DNA of 41,598 bases, taken from positions 191-41,788 of the forward strand of contig PMJQ01000161.1 of NCBI GenBank assembly GCA_003157485.1, in the 5' to 3' direction. This document shows, piece by piece, positions 14,895 through 22,601 of the stretch. The DNA comes from Ignavibacteriota bacterium. GTDB taxonomy: Bacteria; Bacteroidota; Ignavibacteria; UBA10030; UBA6906. Below the pieces are notes generated by a model. It was not told the DNA's origin, did no database searches, and saw nothing but the letters and a program-made list of their open reading frames with translations. Made by a program: the position numbers and the translations under genes. How positions within the stretch are numbered: the stretch's first letter is position 1; the number at the start of each line of letters is the position of its first letter.

Positions 14895-17684
14895 TCAGGT
14901 CTCCCGCGCGGAGGAGAGCCCGGCGAGGTTCCGCTGGAGCTTTGCCAGGTTCAACTCGAATGCGGCCAGTTTCTCCTTCTCTCTCGCGACGACCTCCGGA
15001 GGGGCGTTTGCCGTAAATGCCTGGTTCCCGAGTTTCGCCCCGATCCCCTTCAGCATTCCCGTCACCCTGTCCACTTCACGCTGGAGGCGCGCGCGCTCCC
15101 TGTCGAGATCGATGACTCCCTCGAGCGGAACAAAGATCTCCTCTCCCTCGACAACAGCGGTTGCCGAGAAGGGGTGCCGGAGCCCCGGCTCGACAATGGA
15201 GAGGGAGGTGACCCTCGCCAGGCGGGACAAGTACCCTTCGTACCTGCGGACCTCTTCCGCCGGATGCGCGCGGCCCGCCGTCATAAGAAGAGTGATCTCC
15301 CGGGAAGGAGGGATCGACATTTCCCCCCGTATCGTGCGGACCGCCTCGATCACCCCCTGAACGTATGTCATCTGCCGCTCCACAGCCGTGTCGATGAACG
15401 CGGCATCCGGTTCGGGGATCGTTGCACGCATGATCGTCGAGCCCGCGTCCCGCGCCCGTATCGTCTGCCACAGCTCCTCGGTCACAAACGGCATGATGGG
15501 GTGGAGGAGGCGGAGCGCGGCATCATACACGTCGAGCGCGCGCGTCACGACGGATTGCTTTACCGGAAGCGGCTCCCCGCCGTACAGCCGGGACTTGATC
15601 ATCTCGACGTACCAGTCGCAGTAGTCGTGCCAGAAGAAATCGTACAGCTGCCGCGTGACGCGGTTGAATTCGAAGAGGGAGATCGATTCCTTCACATCCC
15701 TGAGCGTCGAATGAAGGCGCGAGAGTATCCACCGGTCGGCGAGATCGGAGTGCGCGGTCGTGAACTGCCCGCTCCGCGGCGCTTCGCCGGTCTGATCGCG
15801 GTTCATGAGAAGAAACCGGCCGGCATTCCAGATCTTGTTCGCCAGGTTCCGCCCGAGCTCGTTCTTTTCTTTCGCATAGATGATATCCTGCCCGACGGGA
15901 GCGAGCGCGAGGATCGTGAAGCGGACGGCATCGGCGCCGTACTCGGCGATAAGATCGAGGGGCTCGGGGGAGTTCCCGAGCGACTTGGACATCTTCCTCC
16001 CGCGCGTGTCCCTCACGATGCTCGTAAAATAGACGTCGCGGAACGGGACGTTCTTCGTCTGGTCGGTGCTTCCCGTGAACGACGGCCCGAATTTCAGTCC
16101 CGCCATGATCATCCGCGCCACCCAGAAGAATATGATCTCGGGGGCGGTGACGAGCGTGTCGGTCGGGTAGAAATACCGGAGGTCTTCCGCCTTCCCGGTG
16201 GAATCCTGCGCCGGCCAGTCGTGGACGGAAAACGGCCAGAGCCATGAGGAGAACCACGTATCAAGAACGTCCTCGTCCTGCCTGAGGTCCGTCCCGCCGC
16301 ACCCCGGGCACGACGCGGGGGTGATTCTGCTGACGATCGGCCTGTCGCAGCGTTCCGTTCTGTTCTCCGCCGCGGTGCAGTACCAGACAGGGATCCGGTG
16401 GCCCCACCAGAGCTGGCGTGAGATGCACCAGTCCCTGATGTTCGTCATCCAGTTTTCGTATACTTTTGTCCACCGGTCGGGGTGGAAGCGGATCGTGCCG
16501 TTCCTGACGGCCTCCAGCGCGGGGGAGGCCAGCGGCTTCATCCGGACGAACCACTGGTCGGAGAGGTACGGTTCGATCACCGTGTCGCAGCGGTAGCAGC
16601 GGCCCACCCTGTTGGCGTGGTCCTCCGTCCGTTCAATGAGACCCAGGGCGGTAAGGTCATCGATGACCTGCTCGCGCGCGTCGTACCTGTCCATCCCCCG
16701 GTACGCGGGGGGGACCTCGTCGTTCAGCCTGGCGGAGATATCGAAGATGGTGATCTGCCCGAGCGCGTGCCGCTGGCCGATGAGAAAGTCGTTCGGGTCG
16801 TGCGCGGGGGTGACCTTTACCGCCCCGGTCCCGAATGCAGGATCCACTCCCTCATCGGCGATGACCGGGATTTCCCTCGCTGTGAGAGGAATGACAGCCG
16901 TCCGGCCGATGAGATGCGCATAACGTTCATCGTCCGGGTGGACCGCGACGGCGGTGTCACCGAACATCGTCTCCGGCCTCGTCGTCGCGACTGTCAGGAA
17001 CCCCGCCTCCTCCCCGGGGAGCGGGTAGCGGATGTACCAGAGTTTGCCCTGCTGCTCGGTGTAGGTGACCTCATCGTCGCTGATCGCCGTGTGATCGTGA
17101 GGACACCAGTTGACGATGTACTTCCCGCGGTAGATGAGCCCGTCCTCGTACAGCCTCACGAACACCTCGCGCACGGCGGCGGAGAGTGTTTCGTCCATCG
17201 TAAACTTCTCACGATCCCAGTCACAGGAAGCACCCAGCGTCCTGAGCTGCCTGACGATGACGCCGCCGTACTGCTCTTTCCACTCCCACACGCGCCGGAC
17301 GAATTCCCCGCGGCCGAGGTCGTGGCGCGTTTTCCCCTCCTTCCGGAGGGACCGCTCGACGACGTGCTGCGTCGCGATGCCGGCGTGGTCCATCCCGGGA
17401 ATCCAGCAGGCTTCGGATCCGGTCATGCGTTTGTAACGGATGAGGACGTCCTGGATCGTGTTGTTGAGTATGTGTCCCATATGGAGGACCCCCGTCACGT
17501 TCGGCGGGGGGATGACGATTGTGTACGGCGGGCGGGTCGCGTTCACCCGGGCGTGAAAAAATCCCGACCGTTCCCAGAGGGCGTACCATTTTGATTCGAC
17601 ATCCCGCGGGGAATAGGCCCTGGAAGGTGCGGGGGGGGTCTGTTCTGTATCGGGCAGAATCGGGGGCTCCGGGAGATGTGACAA
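14895..17684 (-). CDS. valS: Valyl-tRNA synthetase
   Basis: A 929-residue class Ia synthetase charging tRNA-Val. The HIGH-type motif is HMGH in PNVTGVLHMGH (about residue 69) and the KMSKS motif is intact (GRKMSKSLGNS). The editing domain has VATTRPETMFGDTAVAV, and a C-terminal coiled-coil arm (ERARLQREVDRV onward) is typical of ValS. A CPGCGG motif and the nearby CYRC suggest zinc-binding knuckles. The start is uncommon: the only candidate is TTG at 17684, preceded by a pyrimidine-rich tract and no Shine-Dalgarno, 17 bp after the M23 peptidase stop. It ends abutting the glcD-like gene. IleS is excluded by the overall pattern. Confidence 0.96.
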   Translation of the reverse strand: MSHLPEPPILPDTEQTPPAPSRAYSPRDVESKWYALWERSGFFHARVNATRPPYTIVIPPPNVTGVLHMGHILNNTIQDVLIRYKRMTGSEACWIPGMDHAGIATQHVVERSLRKEGKTRHDLGRGEFVRRVWEWKEQYGGVIVRQLRTLGASCDWDREKFTMDETLSAAVREVFVRLYEDGLIYRGKYIVNWCPHDHTAISDDEVTYTEQQGKLWYIRYPLPGEEAGFLTVATTRPETMFGDTAVAVHPDDERYAHLIGRTAVIPLTAREIPVIADEGVDPAFGTGAVKVTPAHDPNDFLIGQRHALGQITIFDISARLNDEVPPAYRGMDRYDAREQVIDDLTALGLIERTEDHANRVGRCYRCDTVIEPYLSDQWFVRMKPLASPALEAVRNGTIRFHPDRWTKVYENWMTNIRDWCISRQLWWGHRIPVWYCTAAENRTERCDRPIVSRITPASCPGCGGTDLRQDEDVLDTWFSSWLWPFSVHDWPAQDSTGKAEDLRYFYPTDTLVTAPEIIFFWVARMIMAGLKFGPSFTGSTDQTKNVPFRDVYFTSIVRDTRGRKMSKSLGNSPEPLDLIAEYGADAVRFTILALAPVGQDIIYAKEKNELGRNLANKIWNAGRFLLMNRDQTGEAPRSGQFTTAHSDLADRWILSRLHSTLRDVKESISLFEFNRVTRQLYDFFWHDYCDWYVEMIKSRLYGGEPLPVKQSVVTRALDVYDAALRLLHPIMPFVTEELWQTIRARDAGSTIMRATIPEPDAAFIDTAVERQMTYVQGVIEAVRTIRGEMSIPPSREITLLMTAGRAHPAEEVRRYEGYLSRLARVTSLSIVEPGLRHPFSATAVVEGEEIFVPLEGVIDLDRERARLQREVDRVTGMLKGIGAKLGNQAFTANAPPEVVAREKEKLAAFELNLAKLQRNLAGLSSARET

Positions 17685-17701
17685 AAAAGGGGGAGAGGAT
17701 G

Positions 17702-19933
17702 CTACGGAAGGACGAACTGCCGCTCGGTCGTTTCCGAATTACCCATCCTGTCCGCGAGATGCACCGCCAGCCGGTGCCGGCCGCGGCCGAGGACTTCATG
17801 CGCCTGGTAGACCGCCCTGCGGCGTCTGCCGTCGATTTCCGGTATCACCAGGTTTCCGTCAATGTACATTTTTAGGTCGTCATATTCAACGCCTGAGAGA
17901 TCGTCGCGGAACCTTGCCGCGATCTCCGTCCCGGTCCCTGCGCGGCGCTCCACCGAGATGCGCACGAGCGCCGGGGGCGTGCTGTCGGCAATGAGCGTCA
18001 CCTCTCCGAGCCTCCCGGTCACGCGCCCGGTGCACGCGCTGTCGTTCACGCCCTCGCGGCCGCCGACGAACTGCCAGCTTCCCCCGGTGCGCTCGAACAA
18101 TCCCCTGTGCGCGTTCCCCGGTCCCGGTCTGATTGTGACAAGCAGCCCGCTTCCGAGCACGGTCCCTGAAGGCCCGAGGGAGTAGACCGGGGCGTCCGGC
18201 CCGGCGGTCTTTTCGGCGTGCAGGAAGAGCGTCCTGAGAACGGAAAGAGAGTCGTAGCGTATGAAGAGGTTTCCGCCGTCGAATGTCACGGCCCCCGATG
18301 TTCCGGGGAGCACCGGCTCGAGATCGACCGCGGATGAGTCGGCGGAGCGCCCCCCGCCGTATGAGCATGAAGCCAGTATGTGGCGGGCGCCCCTGTATTC
18401 TTCGCGCGGCGTAAACCATCCCGCATATTCCACCGGGCCGGCGGCCGTCATGACGACAGTGCTCTGGCTCGCACCTTCCCGGACGGTCACGGCGGGCGGG
18501 GAAGGGAGGATGCCGTCCGCGGTGACCCGTACGCGGACGAATTCCTCCCCCACCTCGTACGACAGGTGAATCGCCGGGGGTGTCCCCTCCGGCCGGCGTG
18601 GGGGGATGATGATCGGATGCGAACGTGTTCCCCACCGGTTTTCCAGCGTCACAGACACGGCGTCGATCTCGCCGGCGCTCCAGGGAAGGATGAAGGTCCC
18701 CGGGAACCCGCCGGGAGGAGCTCCCAGAGAGCGTACCGTCCAGGCGCCCCGGAAGGCCTGCACGGCGACCTCAATGCGGCCGACGTCCGCGGGGGTGAAC
18801 AGCCGTACGGAGAGCGTGTCACCGGAGCGCTCGACGCTCCCCGCGGGGACCCGGCTTGCCACAAACGTGCCGCTCACCTCCGCGCTGTTCCCCTGAAAAT
18901 CGGCGCTCACGATCCGGAACGTGTGAGGACCGGGGAGCAGCGCCGCGCAGTCGATCGTGCCCGCGCGGGGCGAGCGGGGGATGAAAAACGGGAGATGGTT
19001 CGGTGAGTCCTTGTAGAGCCGCGCAAACCGGCCCGCTCCGGAGAACCCGCGTTCATAGCAGAGTTCTATCTCATGCGCCTCATTCCACGGGGTTTTATCG
19101 AGCCGCTCGGCGTACGCCTCCTTCCCGTCGATCTCGAGCGTTCGCGCGTACACGCCGTTCCTGAACCTGCTGCCCGGCATTCTATCCTTCGATTCCAGAG
19201 CAAAACCCGCTTCACCCGTGATCACGATCGGCTGCACTATGCGCGCGAGCGTGGTGCCGCGCGATGTCCGCGCCCGGTAGATCCGCGCCGCCTGTGCTCC
19301 GTCGACGGTCCCGTCCGGGCTCAGGGGGGAAACGGCGATCCGCGTGATCGTTGGGGGGATATCATCGTTTACGCGGAGCTGGGGGGCGAGAAACGGATTG
19401 ACGGGATCCCCCGCCGGATCCCGTATTTCGAAGTGAAGGTGGGGCGATGCCGCGCCGGTTTCTCCTGTGCGGGCAACGAGGTCCCCTTTGCGCACCGGGA
19501 ATTCCCCGGGGGCGCAGGCGATGTCCACCGGGTACCTGCCAAGCTTCTGCTGCTCGGCCGCGGCGCGTGCGTCGAGTGTGGGGGAGAACCTCTCGAGATG
19601 GGCGTATGTCGTTGTGAATCCGTCCGGGTGGCGGATATAGAGAATTTTTCCGTACCCGGTCGGGCTTATCCGTATTCTGGAGACGTACCCGGATCGCGAT
19701 GCGAAGACGCCGTATCCCTGCATGTCGCCGCTGGAGATGTCGATGCCGGCATGAAAGTGAGAGCTCCTGTATTCGCCGAACGTGGACGTGACGATCTTCC
19801 CCGCCTCCGTCGGCCACGCGTAGTCATTCCATGCGATGTGCGCCTGCTCAGGAGGGGGGACAGCAGGCGCGTCCGTTGTCCGTCCGGGCGCTGACTGGAG
19901 GAAGAGAATGAGAAGGGCAGTCCATGGACCCAT
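17702..19933 (-). CDS. Secreted M23 (LytM-type) peptidase with long beta-rich C-terminus
   Basis: A 743-residue predicted envelope metallopeptidase. The M23 domain lies at about residues 45-185, with zinc-ligand pattern HFHAGID (H61, D65), YAHL (H112) and SPHLHFEI (H165, H167). All expected LytM residues are present, so it is probably an active peptidoglycan endopeptidase rather than an EnvC/NlpD-type activator. The following ~550 residues look like repeated beta-sandwich modules (for example GPHTFRIVSADFQGNSAEVSG and the final HRLAVHLADRMGN), probably Ig-like. The signal region MGPWTALLILFLQSAPG is short and lacks a positive N-region, but no earlier start fits: parA ends 4 bp upstream. It is followed 17 bp later by valS. 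Confidence 0.85.
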   Translation of the reverse strand: MGPWTALLILFLQSAPGRTTDAPAVPPPEQAHIAWNDYAWPTEAGKIVTSTFGEYRSSHFHAGIDISSGDMQGYGVFASRSGYVSRIRISPTGYGKILYIRHPDGFTTTYAHLERFSPTLDARAAAEQQKLGRYPVDIACAPGEFPVRKGDLVARTGETGAASPHLHFEIRDPAGDPVNPFLAPQLRVNDDIPPTITRIAVSPLSPDGTVDGAQAARIYRARTSRGTTLARIVQPIVITGEAGFALESKDRMPGSRFRNGVYARTLEIDGKEAYAERLDKTPWNEAHEIELCYERGFSGAGRFARLYKDSPNHLPFFIPRSPRAGTIDCAALLPGPHTFRIVSADFQGNSAEVSGTFVASRVPAGSVERSGDTLSVRLFTPADVGRIEVAVQAFRGAWTVRSLGAPPGGFPGTFILPWSAGEIDAVSVTLENRWGTRSHPIIIPPRRPEGTPPAIHLSYEVGEEFVRVRVTADGILPSPPAVTVREGASQSTVVMTAAGPVEYAGWFTPREEYRGARHILASCSYGGGRSADSSAVDLEPVLPGTSGAVTFDGGNLFIRYDSLSVLRTLFLHAEKTAGPDAPVYSLGPSGTVLGSGLLVTIRPGPGNAHRGLFERTGGSWQFVGGREGVNDSACTGRVTGRLGEVTLIADSTPPALVRISVERRAGTGTEIAARFRDDLSGVEYDDLKMYIDGNLVIPEIDGRRRRAVYQAHEVLGRGRHRLAVHLADRMGNSETTERQFVLP

Positions 19934-19937
19934 TCCT

Positions 19938-20753
19938 CTACGCCTGACGGCTGAGCTGGATCACGGTCGGCTGAAGCGCAGGGGGGTGGCCGGCGTTCCG
20001 CGCGAGTATCTCCCGGGCGAGCTTGAGGTACGCGGCGGCGCCGCGGCAGTTGACGTCGTACAGAATGGCGGGTTTTCCGTAGAAGCTCGCTTCGCAGAGC
20101 GCGGTGTTCCGCGGAATGGATGTGGCGAGCATGTGCTTTCCGTATTTCGCTTTCAACTCGCGGACGGTGATATCCGTGACGCGCGTGTTGGGTTCGTGCA
20201 TCGTGATGAGTATTCCTTCGACGTCGATGGCCTTATGAGACACCTCCCTGACCCATTCCAGGTACTTGAACATCCTGTCGACGGCGTCAAGAGCGAAATG
20301 CCCCGACTTGATCGGGATGAGGACGGAATCCGAAGCGGTGAGCGCGTTGGCGGAGAGACCGCGCAGAAACGGCGGGCAATCGAGTATCACGTAGTCGTAT
20401 TGCTGTGCAACGCTCCGGAGAGCGTTCCGGAGTATCCCCCGGTTGTCGGCCACGCGGATGATCCGTTCCTCCATCTGCATCGACCGCACGTTGGCCGGTA
20501 TGAAATCGAGAAACTTGAGCTCGGTTCTGTGGATGGCGTTCTGTATCCCGGTGATGAAGTTGAAGACCTCGTACAGTCCGGCGCGGATGGACCCCTCGGT
20601 GAATCCGAGCGAGAGTGCTGATGCACCGAACGTGTCCATGTCGATGAGGAGCGTCCGCTGTTCCGCCACCGCAAGGCTCGCGGCGAGATTGACCGCCGTT
20701 GTCGTCTTGCCGACTCCACCCTTCGGGAGCGCGACCGAAATGATTCGGGCCAT
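19938..20753 (-). CDS. Orphan ParA/Soj-family ATPase
   Basis: A 271-residue deviant-Walker ATPase. The N-terminus MARIISVALPKGGVGKTT has the KGGVGKT motif at 11-17, with signature Lys 11 and Lys 16. Also present are LLIDMD (residues 35-40) and VILDCPPFL (Walker B). Such proteins form ATP-dependent dimers on DNA or membranes and position chromosomes, plasmids or protein complexes. No parB or parS lies nearby, so it is an orphan. The start at 20753 directly follows the TAA of the FAH-family gene, and an M23 peptidase gene follows by 4 bp. This may point to a role in placing envelope machinery, but that is inference. A second, ParB-linked ParA probably exists elsewhere. Confidence 0.85.
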   Translation of the reverse strand: MARIISVALPKGGVGKTTTAVNLAASLAVAEQRTLLIDMDTFGASALSLGFTEGSIRAGLYEVFNFITGIQNAIHRTELKFLDFIPANVRSMQMEERIIRVADNRGILRNALRSVAQQYDYVILDCPPFLRGLSANALTASDSVLIPIKSGHFALDAVDRMFKYLEWVREVSHKAIDVEGILITMHEPNTRVTDITVRELKAKYGKHMLATSIPRNTALCEASFYGKPAILYDVNCRGAAAYLKLAREILARNAGHPPALQPTVIQLSRQA

Positions 20754-21407
20754 TTACGTGACTCCGACGGTGAGCGAACCGACCCCGGCGATCGATGCGT
20801 CGAGTCTGTCCCCGTGGACGACTCGTCCCACGCCTTCGGGCGTACCCGTAAAGATCAGATCTCCCGGCTCGAGCGTAAAAACCGTCGAACAGTACGCGAT
20901 GATCTCCGGGATGCGGTGGATCATGTGCGCCGTGTTCGAGGACTGACGGACGGTGCCGTTGACTCGCAGCTCGATCGGAAGTGCGTGCGGGTCGTTCACC
21001 AGGGCCCGCCGCACCGGCGCGGAGAGCGGCGCCGATGAATCGAACCCCTTCGCCACGCTCCACGGGAGCCCGCGTTTCTTTGCGTCGGCCTGCACGTCGC
21101 GGAGCGTCATGTCGAGCCCGACTGCGTATCCGGCGACATGCTCCATGGCGTCGTCGGACGCAACTTGCCGGCAATCCCGGCCGATCACAACGACGAGTTC
21201 CACTTCGTGATGCACATCGCCTGAATTCGGCGGTATAACGATATTTTCCCCCGGCCCGATGATCGCCGTCGACGGTTTTAAGAACACAACGGGAATGGCC
21301 GAAGATTCCGCTTTCATTTCCTTTACATGTTCAGGGTAATTCCTTCCAAGACAGAGGATTTTTCCCACCTGGAAGGACTCGCCGTCGCCAAAGCGAACAG
21401 ATTTCAT
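20754..21407 (-). CDS. Fumarylacetoacetate hydrolase family protein (acylpyruvase-like)
   Basis: A 217-residue FAH-fold protein. The core shows CLGRNYPEHVKEM, VVFLKPSTAI, the metal-binding HHEVELVVVIG, GLDMTLRDVQ, the KGFDSSAP segment and a final TGTPEGVG. The short single-domain length matches FAHD1/YcgM-type acylpyruvate hydrolases and oxaloacetate decarboxylases rather than true tyrosine-pathway fumarylacetoacetase (about 420 residues). No aromatic catabolic genes lie near, so housekeeping clean-up of keto acids is the more likely role. A promoter is predicted at 21440-21468; AGGAG at 21430-21426 is 18 bases from the ATG, an unusually long spacing. It leads the long minus-strand run to the SPOR genes. 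Confidence 0.87.
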   Translation of the reverse strand: MKSVRFGDGESFQVGKILCLGRNYPEHVKEMKAESSAIPVVFLKPSTAIIGPGENIVIPPNSGDVHHEVELVVVIGRDCRQVASDDAMEHVAGYAVGLDMTLRDVQADAKKRGLPWSVAKGFDSSAPLSAPVRRALVNDPHALPIELRVNGTVRQSSNTAHMIHRIPEIIAYCSTVFTLEPGDLIFTGTPEGVGRVVHGDRLDASIAGVGSLTVGVT

Positions 21408-21439
21408 ACGTGGTGGCCGGGTGATCTCCTAACGTATGA

Positions 21440-21468
21440 AATGTACTCCCGCTGATCATGATTATCAA
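21440..21468 (-). promoter_or_regulatory. Predicted sigma70-type promoter of the FAH-parA-M23-valS run
   Basis: On the minus strand TTGATA (21468-21463) and TACATT (21445-21440) are 17 bp apart. The expected start at about 21433 gives a leader near 26 bases. It is divergent from the purM promoter in an AT-rich 167-bp gap that holds no gene. Confidence 0.5.
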
Positions 21469-21515
21469 GCTCTATCTGAATAATCTGAAAAAAAATGCGA
21501 ACGACCATACATATG

Positions 21516-21544
21516 TTGCAATTCGTTAAAATCCTCAATATTAT
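21516..21544 (+). promoter_or_regulatory. Predicted sigma70-type promoter of purM
   Basis: TTGCAA (21516-21521) and TATTAT (21539-21544) are 17 bp apart, with an expected start near 21551 and a leader of about 24 bases. No purine-riboswitch-like structure is apparent in so short a leader. Confidence 0.55.
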
Positions 21545-21574
21545 GTTTACGCTTCAGACGAAAGGGGCTTTTCC

Positions 21575-22570
21575 GTGACACTGACATATGCCGGTTCAGG
21601 GGTTAATATACCGGAGGGGGAGAGGTTCGTCAGGCAGATTAAAAAATCTGTCCGTTCGACGTTCCGGAAAGGGGTTCTGGGGGATATAGGCCATTTCGGC
21701 GCGTTCTTCGACGCACGGTTCCGGGGGATGAAATCACCTGTCCTTGTCTCGAGCGTCGACGGTGTCGGAACGAAGCTTCTCGTCGCCGGGATGATGAAGA
21801 AATACGACACCGTGGGGGAAGACCTTGTCAACCACTGCGTCAACGACATACTCGTCTGCGGCGCGCGTCCGCTTTTCTTTCTTGATTATTACGCCACGGG
21901 ATCTCTGAACGTCGCCAGCGCGGCGCAGGTGATCGGGGGTTTCGCGAAAGCATGCCGGGAGAACGGGTGTTCACTCATCGGGGGGGAGACCGCGGAGATG
22001 CCCGGCCTCTATGAACCTGCCGAGTTTGATCTTGCAGGAATGATTGTCGGGGTCGCCGAGAAACACCGGATCATCGACGGCCGGCGCATTGTGAAGGGGG
22101 ACGTGCTCCTGGGACTCTTATCGACAGGCCTCCACACAAACGGATACTCGCTCGCCCGGGCAGCGCTCCTCGGGAAGTACTCTCCGGACGACCATGTCGA
22201 CGAGCTCGGGACGACGCTCGGTAAAGCGCTTCTCGCCGTGCACAGATCGTATCTCGGCGTGGTGCGGCCTCTCCTGACGAGGTTTGACATCCGCGGCCTC
22301 GCGCACATCACAGGGGGCGGGATCATCGGCAACACGGCGCGGATACTCCCGCGCGGGCGCTCGCTTGCGCTCCGGTGGGACGCATGGGAAAGGCCGCCCC
22401 TCTTCACGCTCATTCAGCGTGAGGGAGACGTTCCTGAAGAAGACATGCGCCGCACATTCAACCTCGGCATTGGTCTCGTCATCATCGTTCCCGAACGGCA
22501 GGCCGGGGGAGTCCTTGCGTACCTGAAGCGAAGGAAGGAGACGGCCGTCCTCCTGGGAGAGGTCCGCTAG
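21575..22570 (+). CDS. purM: Phosphoribosylformylglycinamidine cyclo-ligase (AIR synthase)
   Basis: A 331-residue PurM that closes the imidazole ring of FGAM with ATP to give aminoimidazole ribonucleotide, the fifth step of purine synthesis. Diagnostic stretches are SSVDGVGTKLLVA near residue 50, GGETAEMPGLY, LLSTGLHTNGYSLAR and HITGGGIIGNTAR. The start is GTG at 21575, preceded by AAAGGGG about eight bases upstream, and gives the standard short N-terminus (YAGSGVNI). Length is slightly under the usual 345. No other pur gene is adjacent; guaA lies 14 kb away. A histidine kinase gene follows 31 bp downstream on the same strand. Confidence 0.95.
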   Translation: MTLTYAGSGVNIPEGERFVRQIKKSVRSTFRKGVLGDIGHFGAFFDARFRGMKSPVLVSSVDGVGTKLLVAGMMKKYDTVGEDLVNHCVNDILVCGARPLFFLDYYATGSLNVASAAQVIGGFAKACRENGCSLIGGETAEMPGLYEPAEFDLAGMIVGVAEKHRIIDGRRIVKGDVLLGLLSTGLHTNGYSLARAALLGKYSPDDHVDELGTTLGKALLAVHRSYLGVVRPLLTRFDIRGLAHITGGGIIGNTARILPRGRSLALRWDAWERPPLFTLIQREGDVPEEDMRRTFNLGIGLVIIVPERQAGGVLAYLKRRKETAVLLGEVR

Positions 22571-22601
22571 ACTGTCGTGAATTTCCACCTCATGCCCGAC
22601 C

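Noticed and set aside
21408-21574. Purine riboswitch or small RNA in the AT-rich purM/FAH gap
   Set aside because: Two divergent promoters explain the AT richness, the predicted leaders are only 24-26 bases, and no aptamer-like pairing is visible.
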